Source: Prevotella sp. UBA1395
Lineage (GTDB): Bacteria; Bacteroidota; Bacteroidia; Bacteroidales; Bacteroidaceae
Assembly (NCBI GenBank): GCA_002305235.1
Contig: DBQL01000129.1
Location: 169 to 6,853, forward strand
Reading direction: 5' to 3'
Length of the DNA stretch: 6,685 bases
Shown: positions 1 through 6,685 of the stretch, piece by piece
How the letters are laid out: every line of letters starts with the position of its first letter
Position numbering within the stretch: the first letter of the stretch is position 1
Position numbers and translations under genes: made by a program
The notes under the pieces: generated by a model
What the model was told of the DNA's origin: nothing
Database searches by the model: none
The model's input: only the letters and a program-made list of their open reading frames with translations

Positions 1-2405
1 GTGGCATTTTCGGCATCGGCACTGTTCTCAGAGAACTCGGCGATGGCTACGTCGCTGCCAAAGGCGGCAGTGAGTTCGGCGTTGGAGAGGTCGAAGGGCA
101 GTACCACGGAGTTCCATTTGTTGGCGGCAATGGTACGGTTCAGGGTCACATTGGCATAGGCATCCTCGGGAGTGAACGTACTGTTCTCGCTGATTGTCAC
201 CTCTTGGGCAGTGGCATCGCCAATCTTATAGAGTTTGAAGTCGGCAAACGACATCCACTGATGTACTGTTGCTGCCACACCGGTCACACCGATGGTCACG
301 GGATTTCCGGTAGACTCGAACACCACGTAGTTGCTGTTCCAGCCACGGTTGAACACGCCACCCACACTGCTGGTATGCGGCATGTCAGTATTTTGGTCAC
401 CGGCAATGAGCCGGAAGGTGGTGAGGTCGCGCTCGGCGCGGGCCATTGCCGAGAGCAGGTACTTGCCGGCTGGCAGATTGATGGTTTGCTTGAAGGTCAC
501 TTCCCAAGCATTGTCGCCCCAAGAGCCGCCGTCGAAATAGCTGTGTGTACTGTTGCCGTCGGCGCTGGTCCACGGCTCACCCGAGAGGATTCCGATGCCT
601 CCCTTGTTGATCGTACCCTTGTCCAAGGTCCATCCAGCTACATTGCTGCCCTCGGGATTGGTGATCGACGAGGTGTAGGCCACAGCGTCTGTCACGCCCT
701 CGGCCTTGGCATTGCTCTCATAATAAGCGCGCAGGGCGGTGGTGATGGCCTGTGTCTGTGTGGTGGCTTCTGCCGCCGTGGCGGGTGCCGTGGCATTGAT
801 GGCATTGGCAAATGCAGTCTTGGCTGCCTCCGAGGCATAGGGCAGTGAGGGGTCTGCGGTAGCTTGGACAGCCGCGAGGCCGTCGTATGCTGCCTTGGCT
901 GCGGTAAAGGTGGTGAGTGCTGTTTGCAGATTGGTTGCGGCGGCGTTATAGCCATCGGTTGTCGTGGGAGCCGCCGCGTCTACCAATTGCTGCAGGGTTG
1001 TACGCTCATTACCGCTGATATTGGCATAGTCGGCATTGCCCAAGGCTGCCTGCGCGTCGGTCTTGGCTTTGTTGTAGGCCTCTTGGGCGGCAGAGGAAGC
1101 ACTGAAGAAGGTCAGCCTGAAGTTGTCGACCTTATACCAGTCGGTAGAGGTGATGCCTATTTCGAGAGAGCCTCCGCCGGCCACAAACACCTTGTCGCTG
1201 TTCACCTCGACGAACGTACCGTTACCCGTAGAGCTTGGCGATACCACGGTGGTAGACGAACCAGCGATGAGCTTGGCGGTCAGGTTGGCATCCGAAGCAT
1301 AGAGTGCCGACACCATATAATAGCCTTCGGGCAGGTTGGTGAGGGTCTGCTTGATGTATTTCTCGGCCGTTCCGCCCCATGTGTTGAACAGATAGTTGCC
1401 GTCGATTCCCGCTGTCACATACACCCCGCTGCTTGTCGTGATGCGGGTGTCGTTGGCCGTATTGTAGGTCCAGCCGGTATAGTCGCCGGTCTCGAAAGAG
1501 TTGTTGGTCACAAAGAGCGAGGTGACATTGGTGTTGTCGGGAATATTATTCTTGGCCTCTGCCACGGCGGCATTCAGGTTGTTCACGGCTTGGTCAACCT
1601 CGGTTTGTGTGGCATCAGCATTGTCATATACGCCTTGTGCCATGCTTATCGCAGCGGCCAAGGTGCTGTTCTGCAATACATCGTTGGCGGCAGTCGCACT
1701 GCTGATGGCACTCTGCAACTCCACTTTCACGACTGTGGCGGTATAGGTCAGGCTGAGGTTGTCGACGAATAAATGGGGATTGGCCGACGATCCGCTACCC
1801 ATCGATTTGTATCCTAATGTCAATGTGCCCGAGCTTTGACGGGCAATGGAGAAGTTGATGGTCTCTTTGGTCCACTGATCGACGGCATATTGGGTGGTGG
1901 TGGCATAGTGGGTGTTTCCTCCGCTCTCCACAAATCCCATTTTGTTGGTGATGGCCGTGGTGCCTCCCTTCGCGTTATAGACATACAGGGTGAGTGTGTA
2001 ATCGCCGGGCTGCAGGTTGGTCAATTCTTGCGAATAGTAACTGTCTGCACCCCATACATTCACGATGCCTAACGCATTGCCGGTGTTGCCGGCGTTGTCG
2101 GTCGCGGGAGCCAAATATCCGGCACCGCCGAGGAAAGGCGCACCGCCGTAGGCGAAAACACCACCGGCCATCGCGTCTGCCCCGGTGACAGAGGGTGTCC
2201 AGCTGTTCACGGCTTGCAATCCGGAGTAGGTCGTGTTGTTGGAAGCGACATCTTTGGCATAAGTGCAGATGCCATTGTCGATGGCAATGCCCGATTCAAA
2301 GTCGGCATTGATGATGTAAGTCGACGTCACATCGGTCTGCGCGTTCAAGCTCCCCATTGCTCCAAACAGAGCCAATGAGGTCATCAGAAGTCTAGTTTTT
2401 CTCAT
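1..2405 (-). CDS. Large secreted modular surface protein (three lectin-like modules with FIVAR-like helical linkers), 3' end outside window
   Basis: The frame opens with ATG at 2405-2403 and stays open for 801 codons to the window edge, so the C terminus is missing. Residues 1-22 form a signal peptide (MRKTR, then hydrophobic LLMTSLALFGAMGSL, then NA before Gln23). Three related beta-rich modules follow at about 28-222, 297-433 and 570-728. Each has a matching core: LTNLQPGDYTL (128-138), LTNLPEGYY (355-363) and INLPAGKYLL (642-651). Each ends in a D-N/F-x-L strand (DNLSL 215-219, DNFRL 427-431, DFKLY 722-726). This resembles galactose-binding-like or CBM-type jelly rolls, but I cannot name the family. 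Ala-rich helical linkers resembling FIVAR domains lie at about 225-290 and 436-568. From about 735 a further module begins, with KWNSVVLPFDLS at 763-774, a pattern I recognise from Prevotella secreted proteins. No catalytic motif is visible. A role in surface binding or adhesion is inference. The start is supported by the signal peptide and an upstream -7 element; there is no Shine-Dalgarno sequence. Confidence 0.9.
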   Translation of the reverse strand, partial: MRKTRLLMTSLALFGAMGSLNAQTDVTSTYIINADFESGIAIDNGICTYAKDVASNNTTYSGLQAVNSWTPSVTGADAMAGGVFAYGGAPFLGGAGYLAPATDNAGNTGNALGIVNVWGADSYYSQELTNLQPGDYTLTLYVYNAKGGTTAITNKMGFVESGGNTHYATTTQYAVDQWTKETINFSIARQSSGTLTLGYKSMGSGSSANPHLFVDNLSLTYTATVVKVELQSAISSATAANDVLQNSTLAAAISMAQGVYDNADATQTEVDQAVNNLNAAVAEAKNNIPDNTNVTSLFVTNNSFETGDYTGWTYNTANDTRITTSSGVYVTAGIDGNYLFNTWGGTAEKYIKQTLTNLPEGYYMVSALYASDANLTAKLIAGSSTTVVSPSSTGNGTFVEVNSDKVFVAGGGSLEIGITSTDWYKVDNFRLTFFSASSAAQEAYNKAKTDAQAALGNADYANISGNERTTLQQLVDAAAPTTTDGYNAAATNLQTALTTFTAAKAAYDGLAAVQATADPSLPYASEAAKTAFANAINATAPATAAEATTQTQAITTALRAYYESNAKAEGVTDAVAYTSSITNPEGSNVAGWTLDKGTINKGGIGILSGEPWTSADGNSTHSYFDGGSWGDNAWEVTFKQTINLPAGKYLLSAMARAERDLTTFRLIAGDQNTDMPHTSSVGGVFNRGWNSNYVVFESTGNPVTIGVTGVAATVHQWMSFADFKLYKIGDATAQEVTISENSTFTPEDAYANVTLNRTIAANKWNSVVLPFDLSNAELTAAFGSDVAIAEFSENSADAENA

Positions 2406-2469
2406 AAAGTTAATAAATATAGGTTGATGAATATGTAAAAAAATATTGTTTTGTGTTAAGCCTATGGCG

Positions 2470-2477
2470 CAAATTTA
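2470..2477 (-). promoter_or_regulatory. Putative Bacteroidota promoter -7 element for the surface-protein gene
   Basis: Read on the minus strand this is TAAATTTG, an exact match to the Bacteroidota -7 consensus TAnnTTTG. It lies 64 nt upstream of the ATG at 2405, which predicts a leader of about 55-60 nt. No good -33 TTTG is found at the usual spacing of about 20 nt; the nearest TTG (2506-2508) is 28 nt away. The promoter may therefore be weak or need an activator, or the match may be chance in AT-rich DNA. Confidence 0.5.
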
Positions 2478-2762
2478 AGCATTATTTTGAAATTTGCTCT
2501 TGTTTCAAGATTGAATTTATAGTACTGTTTAGACTATTTAACATACTATCTGGATTATTTCGAACTCAATTTTATGCAATATATTCTATCAAGAACATGG
2601 TTATGTCTTGGTGTGATCGGGTTTTGGTTGTCACGAGCGGGATTTGTTTTTATGGCATTCACGTCTCATATATATAATAAGGTGTAACTAATAGGCTGTT
2701 ATAGGAGAATGAGGCGTTAGCCGGCAGTTCGTGTTTTGACGGCTTTGTCGTGAACACAAGGC
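2478..2762. other. AT-rich intergenic stretch with no supported gene
   Basis: About 285 nt lie between the -7 element of the surface-protein gene and the secDF terminator. The stretch is clearly more AT-rich than the flanking genes. I saw no tRNA, riboswitch, long repeat or convincing small ORF on either strand. The only structure noticed is a short imperfect hairpin at 2731-2757 (GTGTT and AACAC arms with an inner GAC/GTC pair). With the promoter and terminator parts added, the gene-free gap between the surface-protein start and the secDF stop is 449 nt. Confidence 0.6.
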
Positions 2763-2806
2763 AAAAAAAGAAGCCATCTCCCACGGTCGATGCCGTGAGA
2801 GATGGC
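2763..2806 (-). terminator. Intrinsic (Rho-independent) terminator of secDF
   Basis: On the minus strand, arm GCCATCTCTCACGG (2806-2793) pairs over 14 bp with CCGTGGGAGATGGC (2786-2773). There is one T-G wobble and a 6-nt loop. A T-rich tract including seven consecutive T (2769-2763) follows at once. The hairpin begins 48 nt after the secDF stop codon. The other strand has no T run after the stem, so it should act only on leftward transcription. It separates secDF from the surface-protein gene. Confidence 0.93.
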
Positions 2807-2819
2807 CTGTGATATCTTT

Positions 2820-2842
2820 CGGCCCGCGCCATGGCGAGGCCG
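2820..2842. repeat. Interrupted inverted repeat between the secDF stop and its terminator
   Basis: CGGCC (2820-2824) and GGCCG (2838-2842) flank a perfect 10-bp palindrome, CGCCATGGCG (2827-2836). In the transcript this could fold as a small GC-rich hairpin with an internal loop, just upstream of the terminator stem. It may stabilise the 3' end or be incidental. No T tract follows it, so it is not a terminator by itself. Confidence 0.4.
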
Positions 2843-2854
2843 TGATGTGTCGGG

Positions 2855-5800
2855 TTATGCTTTGGCAACAGCCGGTTTCGGCTCCTCGCTGTCGGTCTGC
2901 TCCGTAATCTTGCGACCCATCACGAGATAGGCGATGGGCGATGCAATGAAGATGGAGCTGAGCGTACCGAATACCACGCCGAGTGTCATGGCGAAGGCAA
3001 ATGGCTGGATACTCTTTCCACCGAGGAACAGGATACACAGCAACACGATCAAGGTAGAGAACGACGTGTTGATGGTACGTGCCAACGTTTGGTTGATAGA
3101 GTCGTTGAACAGCGTTTGGATGTCTTGCTTGGGGTGGAGCTTGAGGTTCTCACGGATACGGTCGAAGACCACCACCTTGTCGTTGATGGAGTAGCCGATC
3201 ACCGTCAGCACGGCACCAATGAATGTTTGGTCAACCTCCAATGAGAACGGCAGCACACCTTGAAGCAGCGAGAACAGGCCGATGACGGTCAGGGCATCGA
3301 AAGTCAAGGCGAGGGTCGAACCCAATGAGAAGGCCACGTTGCGGAAGCGGAGCAAGATGTAGAGGAAGATGGCGAGCAGGGCGATGAGCACGCTGATGAT
3401 GGCACCATAGGTTACGTCCTTGGCCACAGAGGGTCCTACTTTCGACGAGCTGATGATTGATCCGCCCTGTCGAACGTCCGGATTCTTGAAAGCTTCCACG
3501 TTGCTCTGTGTCACGAGGCCGGCTTGTTTCAGGCCGGTGTAGAGCATGTTCTCCACCTCGTTGTCGACGGCCGGGTCGTTAGACTCGATCTTGTAGTTGG
3601 TCGATACGCGGATGGTCTTGTTGTCGTTACCCAGCGACAGGGCACCTGTCGTAGCATTGGGGAAAATCTTGGTGAGCACCTCGCGAACCTCCTCGGGGTG
3701 AGTGGTCTTCTCGAAGGCGATGACATAGTTGCGTCCGCCGGTGAAGTCGATGCTTTGGGCAAGGCCGCGAACGATGAAGCTGCCTACGAACACCACCAAG
3801 GCGGCAATGGCCAAGGTAAAGGTCTTCTTATACATCGACATGAACTTGTAGTTGGTATCCTGCATCAAGTTCTTGGAGATGCCGGTCCAATATTTCAGGT
3901 TCAGCCACTTGTCGCGCTTGAGCTTGTACTCATAAACCAGTCGGGTGAGATACACGGCGCTGAAGAACGAGCAGGCGATACCGATGATCCATGTGGTGGC
4001 AAAGCCCCGGATGGGTCCTGTACCGAAGACGTAAAGGATGACACCGGTGATGAGAGAGGTAAAGTTGGAGTCGAAGATGGCACTGAAGGCATTGCTGTAA
4101 CCGGCATTGACGGCTTGCTTCATGCCCTTGCCCGCACGCAGCTCCTCCTTGATTCGCTCATAGATAAGCACGTTGGCATCGACCGCGGTACCGAGCGAGA
4201 GCACCATACCGGCAATACCCGACATGGTCAGTGCGGCTTGGAAGGAGGTGAGGATACCCAAAGTGAAGAATACGTTGATGATCAAAGCACCTACGGCTAT
4301 CGAGCCGGGAATGACGTTATACATGGCGATCATGTAGATGATCAGCAACACAAAGGCGATGATGAACGACACGATACCCTGCTGAATAGACTGCGCGCCG
4401 AGCGTAGGACCGACCACTTCCTCCTGCACGATGTGTGCGGGGGCGGGCATACGACCCGACTTCAGCGTGTTGGCGAGGTCTTTGGTGTCTTCGATGGTGA
4501 AGTTTCCGGAGATGGAAGACTGGCCTCCGCTGATCTCTCCATTCACACGGGGAGCCGAATATACCACGCCGTCGAGCACGATGGCGATGGCTTTGCCCAC
4601 GTTAGCCTTAGTGAGTTCGGCCCATCGGCGTGCACCCTCGGCGTTCATGGTCATGCTCACCTCGGGCTGGCCGGTGAGGTTGTTGAACTGGTCTGCCGCA
4701 TCGGTCACCACGTCGCCCTCTAACGGCGCACGGCCATTGGTGGTGGTAACCTTGAGCGCATGCAGCTCAAAGATATTCTTGGCAGAGATGCCGTCGGCCG
4801 GCTTGGCGCTCCAAAGGAGCTTCAGGTCGGTGGGCAACACCTGCTTGGCCAGCTGGCTGTAAATGATCTTGTTGATGGCTGCCGTGTCGCGTACACTGGC
4901 GTAACCTACGAGACTGAGGCTCTGTCCGCCCGTGGTTTGCAGCAAGGCCAGCAACGGATGCAGCTTCTTGGCTTGTGCCAGCTGGTCGTCGGGGGTGGTT
5001 TTCACCTCGGTCTTCTTGGCCGAGCCTTTCAGTTGGAACTTGGGTTTGGCAGCCTGTGTGGCAGCCTTGGCCTCGCTCTTGGTGCTGTCTTTCACCGCGG
5101 TGGTGTCCTGATCGCCGTTGGCCATGCGGGTATCCAACTGTGAAAGGTACGGAATCACCTCGGAAGCATTGTATGTCTCCCAAAACTCTAAGTTGGCGCT
5201 ACCCTGCAAGAGCTTTCTCATGCGCTCGGGTTCTTTGATGCCCGGCATCTCGACCATGATGCGGCCCTCGGAGCCTTGCACCTTCTGGATGTTGGGCTGA
5301 ACCACTCCAAACTGGTCGATACGGGTGCGCACCACGTTGAACGAGTTGTCGATGGCAGCCGAAACTTCTGTGCGAAGCACTTTCTCCACCTCGCTGTCGG
5401 TGCTTGTCGGCGATACCTTGCCTTGCAGTTGCTGCGTGGCAAAAAGCTCGGCCAAGCGGTGGCCGGGCGCGTTTTTGCGGTAAGCGTTGATGAAGAGTGA
5501 GATGAAATCACCCTGTGATGTCTCCAACTCCTTGCGGGCCTCGTTCATCGACTTGGTGAAAGCCGCGTCGGTCTTATGGTCGGCCAGCATTTCGACAACA
5601 TCCGGAACAGAGATTTCCAGAATGACATTCATACCGCCTTTCAGGTCCAAACCAAGGCCTATCTGAGTCTCTAAGCACTTCTGATAGCTGTAAATGCCCA
5701 TGAACTTCACAGAATCCTTATAATCCTGCTGCGCAATGGGGTCCTTCAGCTTGGCTGCCTGTCCGTCATAATATCTTGTGGCGAACGAGAAAGACAAATA

Positions 5801-5860
5801 GAAGATGCTTGCAAGCGTCAATAAGACGGCAGTTACAATTACAATTCCTTTGTTTTGCAT
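2855..5860 (-). CDS. secDF: Protein translocase subunit SecDF (fused SecD-SecF)
   Basis: This 1001-residue inner-membrane protein couples the proton motive force to late steps of Sec-dependent export through SecYEG. The SecD half is about 1-660: TM1 (7-27), motif LGLDLKGG (69-76), the RTRIDQFGVVQPNIQ region (178-192), the periplasmic P1 domain, GPTLGAQSIQQG (484-495), then five TM segments between about 494 and 642. In VDANVLIYERI (560-570), Asp561 matches the proton-relay aspartate of SecD (E. coli Asp519). The SecF half is about 666-1001: TM at 679-699, IDFTGGRNY (704-712), VGPSVAKDV (808-816), then five TM between about 817 and 978. NDKVVVFDRIREN (893-905) and LARTINTS (926-933) carry the expected Asp894 and Arg928. 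Both halves look intact, with 12 predicted TM in total. A Lys/Ala/Thr-rich segment (about 245-295) sits within P1. The ATG at 5860 directly precedes TM1, and an A-rich leader without Shine-Dalgarno fits the phylum. No yajC is adjacent. Confidence 0.98.
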   Translation of the reverse strand: MQNKGIVIVTAVLLTLASIFYLSFSFATRYYDGQAAKLKDPIAQQDYKDSVKFMGIYSYQKCLETQIGLGLDLKGGMNVILEISVPDVVEMLADHKTDAAFTKSMNEARKELETSQGDFISLFINAYRKNAPGHRLAELFATQQLQGKVSPTSTDSEVEKVLRTEVSAAIDNSFNVVRTRIDQFGVVQPNIQKVQGSEGRIMVEMPGIKEPERMRKLLQGSANLEFWETYNASEVIPYLSQLDTRMANGDQDTTAVKDSTKSEAKAATQAAKPKFQLKGSAKKTEVKTTPDDQLAQAKKLHPLLALLQTTGGQSLSLVGYASVRDTAAINKIIYSQLAKQVLPTDLKLLWSAKPADGISAKNIFELHALKVTTTNGRAPLEGDVVTDAADQFNNLTGQPEVSMTMNAEGARRWAELTKANVGKAIAIVLDGVVYSAPRVNGEISGGQSSISGNFTIEDTKDLANTLKSGRMPAPAHIVQEEVVGPTLGAQSIQQGIVSFIIAFVLLIIYMIAMYNVIPGSIAVGALIINVFFTLGILTSFQAALTMSGIAGMVLSLGTAVDANVLIYERIKEELRAGKGMKQAVNAGYSNAFSAIFDSNFTSLITGVILYVFGTGPIRGFATTWIIGIACSFFSAVYLTRLVYEYKLKRDKWLNLKYWTGISKNLMQDTNYKFMSMYKKTFTLAIAALVVFVGSFIVRGLAQSIDFTGGRNYVIAFEKTTHPEEVREVLTKIFPNATTGALSLGNDNKTIRVSTNYKIESNDPAVDNEVENMLYTGLKQAGLVTQSNVEAFKNPDVRQGGSIISSSKVGPSVAKDVTYGAIISVLIALLAIFLYILLRFRNVAFSLGSTLALTFDALTVIGLFSLLQGVLPFSLEVDQTFIGAVLTVIGYSINDKVVVFDRIRENLKLHPKQDIQTLFNDSINQTLARTINTSFSTLIVLLCILFLGGKSIQPFAFAMTLGVVFGTLSSIFIASPIAYLVMGRKITEQTDSEEPKPAVAKA

Positions 5861-5909
5861 TTTGTTAGTAATATTTATTTTATTTTCTATGATTTCTCCA
5901 TAAGATATG

Positions 5910-5941
5910 CAAAGATACTACATTTTTCGTCTTTTGAGAAA
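5910..5941 (-). promoter_or_regulatory. Bacteroidota-type promoter of secDF
   Basis: On the minus strand TATCTTTG (5917-5910) matches the Bacteroidota -7 consensus TAnnTTTG exactly. It is preceded, with 20 nt spacing, by TTTC (5941-5938), a one-base variant of the -33 TTTG. The predicted transcription start is near 5904, which gives a leader of about 44 nt to the secDF ATG at 5860. The element sits just after the stop codon of the upstream gene. This makes an independent secDF transcript likely, with possible read-through from upstream because no terminator hairpin is visible in the gap. Confidence 0.72.
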
Positions 5942-5956
5942 TTTATGGTAGCTAAA

Positions 5957-6685
5957 TTATTCATTTTTTGTGGAATTAGGGCGTTTTTCCAACCAAGATA
6001 TTATGGGGTAATGATCGGATGAAGAGATGCTGTTGTCCACCCGGCATGCGTATGGTTTGAAGTGTGATGAGCACAGGATATGGTCTATGCGCACGTAAAT
6101 GCCGCTGTGATGGTAGCTCACCCCCGGTCCGTTTGCGGTGGCGATGTAGCAGTCGGTGAGGTCTCTCGCTATCGTTCGATGGGTGTATGAGATCGGTCCG
6201 TCATTGAAATCGCCGCACACGATGACGGGTTTGTCGCGGTGATAGGCCACATATCGTGCCACGGCCTCGGCCTCGGGGGCGCGCAAAGAGGTGGCCTTGG
6301 CAAGCTTGCGAATGAGCAGCTTCGAGGTCATCCCTACCGTATCCATCTCCATTTCTCCCTTGATCATGGTCTTGAACCGGTGCTTCTCGTCGACGCTCAA
6401 CGCCGTGGTTTCCAAGTGATTGTTGATGACAATGACCTCCTCTCCATCGATCATCAGCTTGAAGGCCGCACTGAGATTGCCCCTCGACTCATAGTCGATG
6501 TGCTCCTTGGCGATAATGGGGTACTTGCTGAGAATCGTGATACACTCGCCCTGTCCGCGCCGTGCGGTGTCGCGATATTGGTAGATGGGGTTGAGCGCAG
6601 CGTCAAATTTTTCCTGTCCCACCTCGTTGGTGGCCGACTCTTGGAGGCACACGATGTCGGCATTCTGCTTCTTGATATACTCGAG
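5957..6685 (-). CDS. Endonuclease/exonuclease/phosphatase (EEP) family metallohydrolase, N terminus outside window
   Basis: Visible are 242 codons and a TAA stop at 5959-5957; the frame is open to the right edge, so the true start lies upstream. The family motifs occur in order (numbering from the first visible codon): DIVCLQE (10-16) with Glu16 as probable Mg ligand, NNHLE (88-92), CGDFND (157-162), IDHI (200-203) and SDHYP (223-227). All metal-binding and catalytic positions of the DNase I/ExoIII-like fold are therefore present and the enzyme is probably active. The substrate is not deducible: EEP proteins hydrolyse phosphodiester or phosphoester bonds in DNA, RNA, inositol phosphates or sphingomyelin. 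Many Bacteroidota members carry N-terminal membrane helices, which could lie in the missing part. A GTG inside the conserved motif (6652-6650, the Val of DIVCLQE) can look like a start, but eleven conserved-looking codons precede it. It lies 96 nt upstream of secDF on the same strand. Confidence 0.93.
   Translation of the reverse strand, partial: LEYIKKQNADIVCLQESATNEVGQEKFDAALNPIYQYRDTARRGQGECITILSKYPIIAKEHIDYESRGNLSAAFKLMIDGEEVIVINNHLETTALSVDEKHRFKTMIKGEMEMDTVGMTSKLLIRKLAKATSLRAPEAEAVARYVAYHRDKPVIVCGDFNDGPISYTHRTIARDLTDCYIATANGPGVSYHHSGIYVRIDHILCSSHFKPYACRVDNSISSSDHYPIISWLEKRPNSTKNE

Noticed and set aside
864..1772. 302-codon plus-strand open frame (and a 214-codon one at 204-848)
   Set aside because: Both are antisense to the surface-protein frame, which has a signal peptide, repeated modules and an upstream -7 promoter element. 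The plus-strand translations are Cys/Gly/His-rich and show no domain.
2453..2677. 74-codon plus-strand frame in the AT-rich gap
   Set aside because: It overlaps the predicted promoter of the minus-strand gene and has no promoter or convincing ribosome-binding site of its own. Its hydrophobic composition is what AT-rich DNA gives by chance.
2659..2868. 69-codon minus-strand frame between secDF and the surface gene
   Set aside because: It runs through the secDF terminator hairpin and the end of secDF in another frame, so it is not a plausible gene.
3524..4723. 399-codon plus-strand open frame
   Set aside because: It lies wholly antisense to the well-conserved secDF coding region. Its translation is rich in Gly/His/Val/Asp with no recognisable motif, as expected for the complement of a GC-rich gene with biased codon use.
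6650..6652. GTG as start codon of the EEP gene
   Set aside because: The codon is the Val of the conserved DIVCLQE motif, and the frame continues upstream to the window edge with family-like sequence (EYIKKQNAD). The real start is outside.
1..6685. A hidden defence system, mobile element or CRISPR array
   Set aside because: Both strands were read. There are no transposase or integrase motifs, no regularly spaced repeats, no tRNA-like attachment site and no compositional break apart from the AT-rich intergenic gaps. The three genes look like ordinary chromosomal genes.

Overview
The window looks like ordinary chromosome of a Bacteroidota bacterium, most likely in or near Prevotellaceae (Prevotella/Segatella type). 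The evidence is: (i) a fused SecD-SecF protein of about 1000 residues, the usual form in this phylum; (ii) a Bacteroidota-type promoter (-7 TAnnTTTG) upstream of secDF and a -7 match upstream of the surface-protein gene; (iii) A/T-rich leaders without a Shine-Dalgarno sequence; (iv) a large Ala/Thr/Asn-rich secreted protein whose last visible module resembles one common in Prevotella surface proteins. The genus is an inference; no rRNA or other marker is present.

Layout: all three genes lie on the minus strand, so transcription runs from right to left. At the right edge (5957-6685) is the 3' part of an endonuclease/exonuclease/phosphatase-family gene whose start lies outside the window. A 96-nt gap holding the secDF promoter follows. 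Then comes secDF (2855-5860, 1001 aa), closed by a strong intrinsic terminator (2763-2806). Next is an AT-rich stretch of about 285 nt with no supported gene, then a -7 element at 2470-2477. The last gene is a large secreted multidomain protein (start at 2405) that is still open at base 1. At least 801 residues of it are visible and its C terminus is missing.

How the genes relate: SecDF is the membrane subunit that uses the proton motive force to help the Sec translocon finish protein export. The left-hand protein has a Sec signal peptide and would be one of many clients of that pathway, but adjacency is not evidence of a dedicated link. The terminator and separate promoters argue that the surface protein and secDF are independent units. 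The phosphoesterase gene could read through into secDF, because no terminator is visible between them.

I found no CRISPR array, tRNA, rRNA, mobile element or defence system. The least understood item is the left-hand surface protein: three related beta-rich, lectin-like modules separated by one and then two helical repeats. It is a modular, probably glycan- or protein-binding surface protein rather than a demonstrably new system.
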